The notes below the pieces were generated by a model, which saw only the letters and a program-made list of their open reading frames with translations, did no database searches and was not told the DNA's origin. The translations under genes and the position numbers were made by a program. From contig NZ_RKIC01000009.1 of NCBI RefSeq assembly GCF_003755185.1, positions 682,001 through 746,000 of the forward strand: a stretch of DNA of 64,000 bases. The letters run 5' to 3'. How positions within the stretch are numbered: the first letter of the stretch is position 1; the number at the start of each line of letters is the position of its first letter. This DNA is from Frigoribacterium sp. PhB24. Lineage in GTDB: Bacteria; Actinomycetota; Actinomycetes; Actinomycetales; Microbacteriaceae. This document shows positions 16,898 through 26,677 of this stretch, piece after piece.

Positions 16898-17836
16898 TCA
16901 GGACTCGGACCTGCCGACCCGCCAATAGCCCATGAAGGCGACCTGGCGCCGATCGATGCCGACCTCGCTGACGAGGAAGCGGCGGAGCGTCTTGATGGCG
17001 CCCGCCTCGCCCGCGAACCAGGCGTAGAGGTCGGAGCTGACGGCGGCGCCACGCGGGTCGTCGCCCTGGGGGACGTCCCACAGGAGGTCGTGGTCGACGT
17101 CGACCTCGCTCACCTCGACACCGTGGTGCCAGGCGGTGACGTACCGCGCAGTCCAACGACGTACCGCCACGATCAGGGCCTCACCGTGGCCGGACGTCGC
17201 CTCTCGACGGGGCAGCCAGTGGACGTCGACCCCGGGAGGCGCGACGAGATCGAGCTCGTCGGCCGCGGTCGGGATCTCGATGAAGACGCACCCCCGGGCG
17301 TCCGCCGGCAGCGCCTCGACGATGGAGCAGATGGCCGGGGCCGCGGTCTCGTCGCCGGCCAGCAGCACGGTGCGCGCGTCACCGGGTGACCACTCGACCC
17401 CGCTGCCCGTGACACCGCTGGTCGCGTCGGGACCGATCAGCACGAGTTCGTCGCCGACCCGGGCTCGACCTGCCCAGGCCGAGGCGGGACCGGTGTCACC
17501 GTGGCAGACGAAGTCGACATCGACCTCGCGAAGGGCGGGACGCGCGGCTCGCGCGGTGTACGTGCGGAACGTGTTCTGCTGCTCGGGCGGAAGCGCTCGC
17601 CACGCGGCGTACCAGTCGTCGGTGGGGAACGTGTCGTAGCCGGTGCCCTCGAGGGGCAGGACGACCTTGATGCGCTGGTCGAGGCCGTCGACGCCGAAGT
17701 CGCCGAGGTCGTCGCCCGTGAAGGTGATGCGCACGAACGACGGCGCGAGGCGACGGACCGCCGCGACCCGGACGCGGTAGGGACGGTGCGCCGCCTTCGC
17801 GGGGCGCTCGACGGTGGTGGTGGACGTGATCGTCAT
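16898..17836 (-). CDS. Siderophore-interacting protein (ferric-siderophore reductase)
   Basis: 312 residues, SIP/ViuB family. The FAD-binding beta-barrel domain (about 20-140) shows RVRVAAVRRLAPSFVRITFTG and RTYTARA (the RxYS/T FAD motif); the C-terminal NAD(P)H-type domain runs VLLAGDETAAPAICSIVEAL to FVSEVGIDRRQVAFMGYWRVG, ending in the typical GYWR. The family reduces ferric-siderophore complexes to release iron in the cytoplasm. ATG 17836 is chosen because MTITSTTTVE leads straight into the domain. It lies 13 bp downstream of a second, single-domain SIP gene, and an iron box lies upstream of both. Confidence 0.93.
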   Translation of the reverse strand: MTITSTTTVERPAKAAHRPYRVRVAAVRRLAPSFVRITFTGDDLGDFGVDGLDQRIKVVLPLEGTGYDTFPTDDWYAAWRALPPEQQNTFRTYTARAARPALREVDVDFVCHGDTGPASAWAGRARVGDELVLIGPDATSGVTGSGVEWSPGDARTVLLAGDETAAPAICSIVEALPADARGCVFIEIPTAADELDLVAPPGVDVHWLPRREATSGHGEALIVAVRRWTARYVTAWHHGVEVSEVDVDHDLLWDVPQGDDPRGAAVSSDLYAWFAGEAGAIKTLRRFLVSEVGIDRRQVAFMGYWRVGRSES

Positions 17837-17849
17837 CGAGAGACGCCGG

Positions 17850-18278
17850 TCAGGCGGCGGCGGGCGTGCCGACGTGGAAGAGCTGGTGCAGGTCGTGCCG
17901 CAGGTCGTAGGCGAACGAGCGCGGGCCACCGATCCAGACGACGTGGTCACCCGTCGCCACGGTCTCGGGTTCGACGTACATCTCGCCGAGCCAGGCGCGG
18001 ACCGCACGCTCGAGGGCCTGACCCGGGGCGCAGGCCGTGCTGGTGCCGGGCACGCCCGAGCGGCGGTCGCGGGCGAGCCAGGTGACGGTGACACGACCCG
18101 GCGAGGCGAGCGGCACGACGTCGTCGACGCTGTCGACCTCGACGAACACCTGACCCCGGGCGCAGATCGGCAGGACCGAGAGCATCTCTCGCAGGACGGG
18201 GATCGACGTCGCGTCTGCGGCGAAGAGGACGCGCAGGGCGTCGTGCGGCAGGGGCGGGTTCTGGTCTACGAGGAGCAT
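17850..18278 (-). CDS. Stand-alone SIP C-terminal-domain protein
   Basis: 142 residues that align by eye with the C-terminal NAD(P)H-binding half of siderophore-interacting proteins (RVLFAADATSIPVLREMLSVL compares with VLLAGDETAAPAICSIVEAL next door), but no N-terminal FAD domain is present. It cannot be a complete flavin reductase alone. ATG 18278 is chosen because an iron box (18291-18309) and a TATATT sequence lie immediately upstream; a start 13 codons further out would put the box inside the gene. It is the first gene of the SIP operon and probably works with, or regulates, the full-length SIP. Confidence 0.78.
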   Translation of the reverse strand: MLLVDQNPPLPHDALRVLFAADATSIPVLREMLSVLPICARGQVFVEVDSVDDVVPLASPGRVTVTWLARDRRSGVPGTSTACAPGQALERAVRAWLGEMYVEPETVATGDHVVWIGGPRSFAYDLRHDLHQLFHVGTPAAA

Positions 18279-18290
18279 GTCCTCTTCAAT

Positions 18291-18309
18291 ATAGGTAAGG
18301 CTTGCCTCA
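18291..18309. promoter_or_regulatory. IdeR/DtxR-type iron box
   Basis: ATAGGTAAGGCTTGCCTCA matches the DtxR/IdeR consensus TTAGGTTAGGCTAACCTAA at 14 of 19 positions and is an inverted repeat around AGGCTTGCCT. It overlaps TATATT (minus strand, 18288-18293), just before the small SIP start, so it should repress that operon in iron-replete cells. A TTGACA hexamer for the divergent transporter lies 22 bp away (18331-18336). Confidence 0.75.
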
Positions 18310-18563
18310 TCCGCCACACGGGTCTCTCGATTGACAGCGACCTCGCTGCCGTGATGGTAGGTTCTGACGGGTTCGGGAGTCCGTCAGCGACGCCCGGCAC
18401 AAGGGGCCGTACCGTGTCCGACAGCAACACGGTGGCGGATCGCGTGGACCGGTTCAGCAGCGACCGGGACTCCCCCGCCGAACGACCGGGTGGCTCCCCC
18501 GCGCCCCCGGTCCCTCGTCGCCGTGGACGATCCGCCACGGCCATCCCCGGAAGGCCCCACCAG

Positions 18564-20063
18564 GTGCGCACCCTCCCCCTCTCCGCCGCCGTCGCCGCGC
18601 TGTTGCTCGTCGCGACGGGCTGCTCGTCCACGTCGTCCCCCGACGGGTCGGGCACCCCCGACCCCGACGCGACCGTCACGGTCGGTCTCGTGCTCGAGCC
18701 GAGCGACCTCGACATCCGCAGCACGGCGGGCATCGCGCTCGACCAGGTGCTGATCGACAACGTGTACCAGGGTCTCGTCGGTCGCACGCAGGACAACGAG
18801 ATCCGCGACGTGCTGGCCGCGAACCACACGGTCAGCGACGACGGCCTCGTCTACACGTTCACGCTGCACGACGGCGTGACCTTCCACGACGGCGCCGCCA
18901 TGACGGCCGACGACGTCGTCTGGTCGCTGTCGCAGGTCAAGGACGACGCCTCGCTCGCCAACCACGCCGACCTCGCCGCCGTCTCGACCGTCACGGCGCC
19001 CGCCGCCGACACCGTCGTGCTCACGCTCTCGCGACCCGATTCGTCTCTGCTGTTCAACCTCACGGGGCGAGCCGGTCTCGTGCTGCAGCAGTCGGCGACG
19101 AACGACCTCTCGACCACGGCGAACGGTACCGGGCCCTTCGAACTGACGAGCTGGCGGCAGGGCGACAACCTGCAGCTCGGGCGCTTCGACGACTACTGGG
19201 GCACCCCGGCGAAGGTCGCGGGCGTCACCTTCCGCTACGTGACCGACCCGTCCGCCGCGATCAACGCCTCGATCTCGGGCGACGTCGACGTGCAGACCGC
19301 GGTCGACGCGACCCTGTCGAGCCAGCTCGACGGCGTCGACGGCATCACGGTCGAGAAGGGCAAGACGACCGACAAGTACACCCTCGCGTTCAACAACGCC
19401 GTCGCGCCGTTCACCGACGCGAAGGTCCGCGAGGCCGTGCGGCTCGCGATCGACAACGACGCGCTGATCACCGCCGTCGGCGGGTCGGCCGTCGACCAGG
19501 GCGGCCCGATCCCCGAGCTCGACCCCGGCTACGAGGACCTCACGAGCGTCGACGCCTACGACCCCGACGAGGCGAGGACCCTGCTCGCCGAGGCCGGCCA
19601 CGACGGTGACCTGTCACTGACCCTCGAGTACCCCAACGTCTACCCGGCCGCGATCGGCGACGTGCTGACCACGCAACTCAAGGCCGTCGGCGTCACCGTG
19701 ACGGTGCAGCAGGTCGACTTCAGCACCTGGCTCGACGACGTCTACGTGGACAAGGACTTCGAGCTCAGCATGGTGAACCACGCCGAGACCCACGACTTCG
19801 CGAACTGGGCGAACCCGGACTACTACTGGGGCTACGACAGCGCACCCGTCCAGCAGCTCTACGCCGAGTCGATCGCCGCGACCGACCCGCAGGTCGCCGA
19901 CGAGAAGCTCGCCGAGGCCGCGAGGATCGTCTCGGACGACGCCCCTGCCGAGTGGCTCTACACGGCCACCACGCTGACGGCGATCCACGACGGCGTCACC
20001 GGGTTCCCGACGAGTTCGACCACGACCCGCCTCGACCTGGCCGACCTGGCCACGGCGGAGTGA
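18564..20063 (+). CDS. Solute-binding lipoprotein of an Opp/Dpp/Nik-type ABC importer
   Basis: 499 residues (SBP_bac_5, cluster C). The lipoprotein signal ends in lipobox VATGC (Cys20). Family hallmarks seen are NVYQGLVGR, YTFTLHDGVTFHDGAAMTADDVVWS and GTGPFELTSW, and the C-terminal part contains EYPNVYPAAIGDVLTTQLKAVGV. GTG 18564 is preferred because it opens at the signal peptide and has GGAAGG nine nt upstream; in-frame GTG 18414 would add an unlikely 50-residue polar leader. It begins a five-gene importer operon with 4-nt overlaps. Divergence from SIP genes across an iron box suggests a metal-chelate or metallophore ligand rather than dipeptides (inference). Confidence 0.9.
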   Translation: MRTLPLSAAVAALLLVATGCSSTSSPDGSGTPDPDATVTVGLVLEPSDLDIRSTAGIALDQVLIDNVYQGLVGRTQDNEIRDVLAANHTVSDDGLVYTFTLHDGVTFHDGAAMTADDVVWSLSQVKDDASLANHADLAAVSTVTAPAADTVVLTLSRPDSSLLFNLTGRAGLVLQQSATNDLSTTANGTGPFELTSWRQGDNLQLGRFDDYWGTPAKVAGVTFRYVTDPSAAINASISGDVDVQTAVDATLSSQLDGVDGITVEKGKTTDKYTLAFNNAVAPFTDAKVREAVRLAIDNDALITAVGGSAVDQGGPIPELDPGYEDLTSVDAYDPDEARTLLAEAGHDGDLSLTLEYPNVYPAAIGDVLTTQLKAVGVTVTVQQVDFSTWLDDVYVDKDFELSMVNHAETHDFANWANPDYYWGYDSAPVQQLYAESIAATDPQVADEKLAEAARIVSDDAPAEWLYTATTLTAIHDGVTGFPTSSTTTRLDLADLATAE

Positions 20064-21013
20064 CCCGCTTCGTCATCGGACGCCTGCTCCTCTTCGTCGG
20101 GGGGCTGGCCGTCGCGAGCGTGCTGATCTTCGCGACGCTGCGGTTGCTGCCGGGCGACGTCGCCCAGGCGATCGCGGGGACGACCGGCTCGCCCGAACAG
20201 GTCGCCGCCCTCCGTCAGCAGCTCGGTCTCGACCGGCCCGTCGTGGTGCAGTACCTCGACTGGGCCGGCGGGCTGCTGCGCCTCGACCTCGGCGAGTCGC
20301 TCGTCACGGGGACGCCGGTGATCGACGAGGTCCTCGACAAGCTGGCCGTCACCCTCCCGCTCGCCGGCCTCTCGCTGGTCTTCGGGTTGCTGATCGGCAT
20401 CCCGCTCGGCGTGACGAGCGCGCTCCGCCGCGGCCGCGCCTCCGGTGTCGTCCTCGGCACGGGCGCCCAGCTGTTGGCCGCCGTCCCGGTCGTCTGGGCG
20501 GGCATGCTGCTGATCGGCGTCTTCGCCGTGACCCTGCGGCTGCTGCCGACGCAGGGGTTCCCGGTCGACGGCTGGAGCGAACCCGGGCGGGCGCTGCGCT
20601 CGCTCGTCCTGCCCGCGCTCACCATCGGGATCGTCGAGGGGGCCGTGCTGCTGCGCTTCACGCGCTCGGCGGCGCTCGGCGCCCTCGACCAGGACTACGT
20701 GCGAACGGCCGCCGCCAACGGCATGACCCGGTCACGTGCCCTCGTGCGGCACGGACTGCCGAACGTCATGCTCAGCGTGGTGTCGATCCTCGGGCTGCAG
20801 GTGGCCGGCCTGATCGTGTCCGCCGTCGTGATCGAGCAGTTGTTCACGCTGCCGGGGCTCGGCCGCATGCTGGTGACCGACGTCGGTCGCCGCGACCTGA
20901 CCAAGGTGCAGGGTGAACTGATGACGCTGACCACGCTGGTGCTGTTCATCGGCCTCGTGATCGACGTCGTGCACCGACGACTCGACCCGCGCCTGCGCGA
21001 GGGCGACCGATGA
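20060..21013 (+). CDS. ABC importer permease, DppB/OppB/NikB type
   Basis: 317-residue permease starting at GTG 20060, which overlaps the binding-protein stop. About six helices. The N-terminal signature RLLPGDVAQAIAG and QLGLDRPVVVQYLDW is characteristic of DppB/NikB, and the EAA loop reads DYVRTAAANGMTRSRALVRHGLPN. It pairs with the DppC-type permease that follows (ATGA overlap). Confidence 0.93.
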   Translation: MTRFVIGRLLLFVGGLAVASVLIFATLRLLPGDVAQAIAGTTGSPEQVAALRQQLGLDRPVVVQYLDWAGGLLRLDLGESLVTGTPVIDEVLDKLAVTLPLAGLSLVFGLLIGIPLGVTSALRRGRASGVVLGTGAQLLAAVPVVWAGMLLIGVFAVTLRLLPTQGFPVDGWSEPGRALRSLVLPALTIGIVEGAVLLRFTRSAALGALDQDYVRTAAANGMTRSRALVRHGLPNVMLSVVSILGLQVAGLIVSAVVIEQLFTLPGLGRMLVTDVGRRDLTKVQGELMTLTTLVLFIGLVIDVVHRRLDPRLREGDR

Positions 21014-21933
21014 GGCGCGGCGCGTTCGTCCGCGAGCTGCTGCGTCGCCCGCAGGGCCTGTTCGGCGTCGGATGGCTCGCCCTCGTCGTCCTGTCGGCCC
21101 TGGTCAGCCTGTTCTGGACCCCGCTCGACCCCTTCGAGACCGACCCCTACTCGGCGTGGCTGACCCCCTCGCTGGCGCACCCGTTCGGCACCGACTCGGT
21201 CGGCCGTGACATCTTCAGCTACGTCTTCGCCGCCACCGGCACCACCGTCGTGGTCGCCGTCGCCTCGGGGGTGGTCGCCACCGTCGTCGGCGTGGGCCTC
21301 GCGGCCCTCGGGTCGTTGACGTCCCGCTGGGTGCGCGAGTCGGTCGCCGTGCTGATCGACGTGCTCGTGGCGTTCCCCACGCTCTTGATCGCCATGGCCC
21401 TCGCGGCGGCGTTCGGCGGGTCGCTCACCGTGGTGGTCGTCGCGGTCGGGATCGGCTACGGCGTGACGATCGCCCGGGTCAGCCGATCCGAGATCCGGCA
21501 GGTCGCGCGGACCGACTACGTGCTCGCCGCCCGGGCGAACGGACTCGGCACGGGGGCCGTGCTGCGACGTCATCTGCTGCCTAACGTCGCGCCCGTCTTC
21601 GTCGTCCAGCTCTCGCTGTCGATGGCCACGAGCGTGCTCGCCGAGGCAGGCCTGTCGTTCCTCGGCTACGGTGCCCCGGCCAACACCGCCTCGTGGGGCC
21701 GTCTGCTGAGCGACCTGCAGAAGTTCATCGGCGTGCACCCCGGCTCGGTCGTCTGGCCGGGGCTGGCCATCACGCTGACCGTCCTGGCGCTCAACCTGCT
21801 GGGCGACGCCGTGCGCGACGCGTCCGACCCGCGGCTGCGGTCGCGTCGAGGCGGCCGGGGCAGACCCGCCGACGGGTCGACGCCGCCGCCCGCCGCTCCC
21901 CCGCGCCCTGTCGCCCCGGGGGTCGTCTCGTGA
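21010..21933 (+). CDS. ABC importer permease, DppC/OppC/NikC type
   Basis: 307 residues. The N-terminal helix is followed by the PFGTDSVGRDIFSYV motif of the DppC family, and the EAA loop reads DYVLAARANGLGTGAVLRRHLLPNV. The C-terminus ends in a Pro/Arg-rich cytoplasmic tail (RSRRGGRGRPADGST), longer than usual. ATG overlaps the previous stop (ATGA) and the stop overlaps the ATPase start (GTGA). Confidence 0.93.
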   Translation: MRRGAFVRELLRRPQGLFGVGWLALVVLSALVSLFWTPLDPFETDPYSAWLTPSLAHPFGTDSVGRDIFSYVFAATGTTVVVAVASGVVATVVGVGLAALGSLTSRWVRESVAVLIDVLVAFPTLLIAMALAAAFGGSLTVVVVAVGIGYGVTIARVSRSEIRQVARTDYVLAARANGLGTGAVLRRHLLPNVAPVFVVQLSLSMATSVLAEAGLSFLGYGAPANTASWGRLLSDLQKFIGVHPGSVVWPGLAITLTVLALNLLGDAVRDASDPRLRSRRGGRGRPADGSTPPPAAPPRPVAPGVVS

Positions 21934-22705
21934 GCCTCGTGATCGACGACCTGACCGTGACCATCGGCGACCGCCGCGTCGTCGACGGCCTCTCGCTCGA
22001 CGTGCCCGACGGTGCGCGGGTCGGGCTGATCGGCGAGTCCGGCTCGGGCAAGTCGCTCACGACGCTGGCCGTCCTCGGCCTGCTGCCCGACGGCGCCCGC
22101 GCCACGGGCAGCATCCGGCTGGACGGACGCGAGCTGCTCGGGGCGTCCGAGCGCGACCTGGCCGGGCTGCGCGGCCGTGTCGTCGGCACGGTCTTCCAGG
22201 ACCCCCGCACCGCCCTCGACCCCGTCGTCACCGTCGGGCGGCAGATCGCCGAGCCCCTCCGCCTGCACGGCCGCGTCGGTCGCCGGGATGCCCGCGCCCG
22301 GGCCGTGGCGGCCGCCGCCGAGGTCGGCCTACCCGACCCCGAGACCGTCGTCGACCTGTACCCGCACCAGCTCTCGGGCGGCCAACGACAGCGGGTCGGC
22401 ATCGCGATGGCCCTGATCAACCGCCCGGGCCTCGTGCTCGCGGACGAGCCCACCACGGCGCTCGACGTCACGACGCAGGCCGAGGTGCTCGCGCTCTTCC
22501 AACGCCTCGTCGACGAGCAGCGCACGTCACTGCTCTTCGTCACGCACGACCTCGCCGTGCTCTCGCGCATCACCGACCACGCCGCGGTGCTCTCGCGCGG
22601 CCGCGTCGTCGAGCGCGGCCCCGTCGAGCGACTGCTCCACCGCCCCGAGCACGAGGTCACCCGGGGACTCGTCGAGGCCACGCGGGCGACGACCTGGAGG
22701 GCCTC

Positions 22706-22709
<4 letters not shown>
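21930..22709 (+). CDS. ABC importer ATPase, DppD/OppD/NikD type
   Basis: 259 residues from GTG 21930 (overlap). Walker A GESGSGKS, Q-loop VFQDPRTALDPV, signature LSGGQRQRV, Walker B LVLADEPTTALD, and switch His in FVTHDLAVL. The usual DppD C-terminal extension is short: the protein ends WRAS after HEVTRGLVEA. It energises import with the DppF-type subunit that follows. Confidence 0.94.
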
Positions 22710-23512
<803 letters not shown>

Positions 23513-23533
23513 CGCGGGGCACCCGGGCCGGGC

Positions 23534-24958
23534 TCACCACATCGACGGGTGCCGGCGCTGCCACCGCAGCCGACGCTCGAGCTGCGCGCCGATCGCGAGC
23601 AGGACGTCCTCGCGGCCCGGCCGTCCGATCAGCTGCACGCCCGCCGGCAGCCCGTCGACCTCGCCCACGGGCAAGCTGATCGCGGGCAGCCCGGCCACGT
23701 TGACGAACGACGTGAACGGCGAGTACAGGCACTGCTGCTCGAAGTTGCGCTCGGCGTCCTCGGCGTCGTACCAGCCGATCGGCCGCGGCAACATGGCGAG
23801 AGTCGGTGTCAGGACGGCGTCGAAGGCCGAGAACCGCTCGATCACGTCGCGCTCGAACGCCGCCAGCCCGACGAGTGCCGTCGACAGCTCGCGTGCCGTC
23901 ACGCGTCGGCCCTGCTCGACCAACCACCGGGTGATCGGCTCGAGCAGCGCCAGCTCGGCCTCGGTCTCGGCGGGGATGCCCGCCGCCCCCGCCTGCCAGA
24001 TCGTGCGGAAGAGCGCCGGGTAGTCCGACGGAGGCAGGCTGGTCTCGTCGATCCCGTGCCCCGTCGTCGCGAGCAGGTCGGCGGTCTCGCCGAGGACGCC
24101 CAGGAGGCGCGGGTCGACCCGGACGTCGAACGCGTCGTCCCACGGGCTGGTCGTCATCACGGCGATCTGGAAGCGTCCCTCGCCCCGTACGGCGGTGCCG
24201 AGGTACGCCCCGTCGGGTGACGGCGGAGCCGAGAGCGCCTGGTGGTGGCGCGGTGGACGACCGTCGGGCGACACCATCGCGTCGAGCAGCAAGGCGGCGT
24301 CGGCGACCGACCGGGCCAGCGCACCACCGACGGGAAGGCCCGCGAGGCTGGTCAACCCCGACTGCGCCGGCACCCGGCCCCGCGAGGGTTTGAGGCCGAC
24401 CAGGCCGGTGGCGGCGGCCGGGATGCGGATGCTGCCTCCGCCGTCCGACCCGGGGGCGAAGGGCAGCAGCCCCGCGGCGACGGCGGCCGCGGCCCCGCCG
24501 CTCGACCCGCCCGCGCCCGTCCCGGGTGACCACGGGTTGCGCGTCGGCGGACCGACGAGCGTCTCGGTGTACGCGGTCAGCCCGAACTCGGGCGTCGCCG
24601 TCTTACCCACGCTGATCGCACCGGCCTCGTCGAGCACCTCGGTGATCTCGGACGACGTCTCGGGCACCCGTCCCCGGCTGAGGCGCGACCCGGACCAGGT
24701 CGGCACACCGGCCCGGTCGCTGAGGTCCTTGTCGGCCAGCGGCAGCCCCCAGAGCGGCGCGACCGAGGGGCCGGCGGCGGCCAGGGCGTCGGCCCGCGTG
24801 CGGGCGGCGTCGTCGGTCACCGTGACGAACGCACCGAGGTCGCCGTCGAGACGGGCGATGCGCTCGAGGTAGTGGGTGGTCAGCTCGCGGGGCGAGACCT
24901 CGCCGCGGCGCAGCCAGTCCCACTGCTCGTGGGCGCTCAGGTGATGGAGTTCGAACAC
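23534..24958 (-). CDS. Amidase (amidase-signature family)
   Basis: 474 residues. The Ser-cisSer-Lys triad is visible: Lys77 in LADKDLS, Ser152 in GAGGSSGGAAAA and Ser176 in GSDGGGSIRIPA. The family hydrolyses a broad range of amides, and the closest recognised type is a generic GatA-like or aryl-acylamidase homologue rather than GatA itself (no gatB/C nearby, wrong length). ATG 24958 starts MFELHHLSAHEQWDWL. It is convergent with the importer operon, 21 bp between stops, and is probably its own transcription unit. Confidence 0.9.
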   Translation of the reverse strand: MFELHHLSAHEQWDWLRRGEVSPRELTTHYLERIARLDGDLGAFVTVTDDAARTRADALAAAGPSVAPLWGLPLADKDLSDRAGVPTWSGSRLSRGRVPETSSEITEVLDEAGAISVGKTATPEFGLTAYTETLVGPPTRNPWSPGTGAGGSSGGAAAAVAAGLLPFAPGSDGGGSIRIPAAATGLVGLKPSRGRVPAQSGLTSLAGLPVGGALARSVADAALLLDAMVSPDGRPPRHHQALSAPPSPDGAYLGTAVRGEGRFQIAVMTTSPWDDAFDVRVDPRLLGVLGETADLLATTGHGIDETSLPPSDYPALFRTIWQAGAAGIPAETEAELALLEPITRWLVEQGRRVTARELSTALVGLAAFERDVIERFSAFDAVLTPTLAMLPRPIGWYDAEDAERNFEQQCLYSPFTSFVNVAGLPAISLPVGEVDGLPAGVQLIGRPGREDVLLAIGAQLERRLRWQRRHPSMW

Positions 24959-25001
24959 CCGTCGAGCCTAGGCCGCAGGCCAGGCCACGGGCTGCCTTTT
25001 C

Positions 25002-25017
25002 TGGTACATTTGTCCCA
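25002..25017. promoter_or_regulatory. Candidate TetR operator and -10 region upstream of the SMR gene
   Basis: TGGTACATTTGTCCCA is a 12/16 inverted repeat (half-sites GGTACA and TGTCCC) in an unusually AT-rich patch 63 bp before the SMR start. It contains TACATT, a good -10 hexamer (TANNNT). Since the co-directional downstream gene is a TetR regulator, this is the natural operator candidate. Confidence 0.45.
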
Positions 25018-25079
25018 TTCGTGCTCCCTCGGCCGCAGGTCGCCGCCGGGACCGTCGCACGTCTCGACAGGACACCGTC

Positions 25080-25418
25080 ATGGGTTACCTCTTCCTCGCA
25101 CTCGCCATCGTCGGCGAGGTCTTCGCCACGAGCTTCCTCAAGGTCACCAGCGGCCCCGACGCCAAGTGGTGGCAGTACGCGGCGGTCGTGGTCGGCTACG
25201 TCTTCGCCTTCGCGATGCTCTCGCAGTCGCTGACCAAGGGCGTGCCGCTCGGCATCGCCTACGCGATCTGGGCCGGCGTCGGCGTCGTGCTGGTCGCCCT
25301 CATCAGCTGGATCTTCTTCAAGGAGCCGTTGACCCTCGTCCAGCTCGGCGGCATCGTCCTCGTGATCGGCGGAGTCACGATGCTCGAGCTCGGCGGCCGC
25401 CACCAGGTCACGGCCTGA
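25080..25418 (+). CDS. Small multidrug resistance (SMR) family transporter
   Basis: 112 residues, four transmembrane helices. The essential membrane-embedded glutamate is Glu13 in IVGEVFATSFLK, and WxxFKEPL-type helix 3-4 residues are present (ISWIFFKEPLTLVQ). Family members (EmrE, QacE, SugE/Gdx) export cationic drugs or guanidinium by proton antiport as dimers; the WAGVGVV segment is closer to EmrE/QacE than to Gdx. ATG 25080 follows GACAGGACACC. The TetR gene begins 5 bp downstream, so the pair is probably co-transcribed and self-regulated. Confidence 0.94.
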   Translation: MGYLFLALAIVGEVFATSFLKVTSGPDAKWWQYAAVVVGYVFAFAMLSQSLTKGVPLGIAYAIWAGVGVVLVALISWIFFKEPLTLVQLGGIVLVIGGVTMLELGGRHQVTA

Positions 25419-25423
25419 CCCCG

Positions 25424-26047
25424 GTGAGCGACACGACGTCGGGTGACGACCCGGCCCCCGAACCCGGCGGGTCGACCCTCGGCCCCGGCGGATCCACCGT
25501 GGGCCCCGGCGGCCAGGCCCTCACCCCCAAGGGCGAGACCAGGAGGCGCGCGCTGCTCGACGGCGTCCTGGCCGTCCTCGAGGCGGGCGGCCCCTCGGCC
25601 GTGACGCACCGGGCCGTCGCCCGTGCGGCCGGCGTCCCGGTCTCGGCGGCCACGTACTACTTCGCCGGCCGGGACGACCTGCTGCGTGCGGCGCTCCGCC
25701 ACGCGACCATCGACTGGGTGCGCTCGTTCGACCGACTCGAGCGCGCCTCCTTGCGTGACCTCGCCGAGACGCTCGTCCGGTACGCGATCACCGAGCGCGG
25801 GTCGGCCCGGGCGCAGTACGAACTGCTCTTCACCGCCATGCGGGACCCGTCGCTGCGCGAGGACGCCGAGCTCTGGTACTCGTCGCTCGAGCACGTGCTG
25901 GCACGGGCCGGCGTGCCGGGCGAGCGGCTCGACGTCGTCGCCCTGGCCGTCGACGGCTTGATCGTCCGCATGCTCTGGCGTGGCGAGCCGTGTACCGTCG
26001 CGGCGACCGAACGGATGCTGCACGAGATCGTCGGCCCGCTGCCCTGA
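25424..26047 (+). CDS. TetR-family transcriptional regulator
   Basis: 207 residues from GTG 25424. A Gly/Pro-rich leader (about 30 residues) precedes the helix-turn-helix: GETRRRALLDGVLAVLEAGG, then THRAVARAAGVPVSAATYYFAGRDDLL, the TetR recognition helix. The C-terminal ligand domain ends RMLHEIVGPLP. It lies 5 bp after the SMR pump and most likely represses it. Two exact copies of AGGAGGCGCG occur in the gene (25541-25550 as Arg-AGG Arg-AGG codons; 25742-25751 on the minus strand). Convergent with the GNAT gene, 3 bp apart. Confidence 0.88.
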   Translation: MSDTTSGDDPAPEPGGSTLGPGGSTVGPGGQALTPKGETRRRALLDGVLAVLEAGGPSAVTHRAVARAAGVPVSAATYYFAGRDDLLRAALRHATIDWVRSFDRLERASLRDLAETLVRYAITERGSARAQYELLFTAMRDPSLREDAELWYSSLEHVLARAGVPGERLDVVALAVDGLIVRMLWRGEPCTVAATERMLHEIVGPLP

Positions 26048-26050
26048 GCC

Positions 26051-26644
26051 TCAGCCGCGGCGGCGCTTCTTGAGCGACTTCTGCATCGTGACCGTGCCGA
26101 GCCACCGTCCGAACTTGAAGCCGACCCGCCCCATGCGGCCGACCTCGGTGAAGCCGAGCCGCTCGTGCAGGCCGATCGACGCCTCGGCGTTCTTGTCGGC
26201 GATGACGGCGATCATCTCGCGGATGCCCGCGTCACGACAGGCCTCGACGAGCGCCTCGAGCAGGGCGCGGCCGAGGCCCTTGCCCGTCGACGCGGCCCGC
26301 AGGTAGATCGAGCTCTCGACGGTGTATCGATACGCCGCCTTGCCGCCCCACGGGGTCGCGACCGCGTAGCCGAGGGCCTCACCGGACGGGTTCACCGCCA
26401 CCAGGAAGGGCATGCCGAGAGTGGTGACGAAGGCGAGCTTGCGGCGCCACTCGGCGAGGGTCATGGCGTCCTCGTCGAAGGTGACGGACGAGTTCGCGAC
26501 GTAGTGGTTGTAGATCTCACGCACGTAGGGCAGGTCGGCGGCCGTCGCGGGGCGGATCTCGAACGTGAACGCGGGCTCGACCGAAGCCGGGGGCCGCAGG
26601 GCCCGGGGCAGTCGCCGTCGGGGCTGGTATTCCTCTTCGAGCAC
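26051..26644 (-). CDS. GNAT N-acetyltransferase, phosphinothricin acetyltransferase-like
   Basis: 197 residues. After a basic leader (RRRLPRALRPP), the GNAT domain has the PAT/Bar-like opening YVREIYNHYVANSSVTFDED, and the acetyl-CoA motif A is at TGKGLGRALLEA. The family acetylates phosphinothricin, methionine sulfoximine/sulfone or similar amines in many soil bacteria; the natural substrate here is unknown. A start nearer the domain (around residue 20) is possible. Confidence 0.85.
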   Translation of the reverse strand: MLEEEYQPRRRLPRALRPPASVEPAFTFEIRPATAADLPYVREIYNHYVANSSVTFDEDAMTLAEWRRKLAFVTTLGMPFLVAVNPSGEALGYAVATPWGGKAAYRYTVESSIYLRAASTGKGLGRALLEALVEACRDAGIREMIAVIADKNAEASIGLHERLGFTEVGRMGRVGFKFGRWLGTVTMQKSLKKRRRG

Positions 26645-26677
26645 GACCCCACTCTGTCACGCCGGTGCGGGCCCGGC

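Noticed and set aside
18414-18563. Earlier GTG start (18414) for the solute-binding protein
   Set aside because: It would place a 50-residue polar leader before the lipoprotein signal; GTG 18564 has an RBS and starts the signal peptide.
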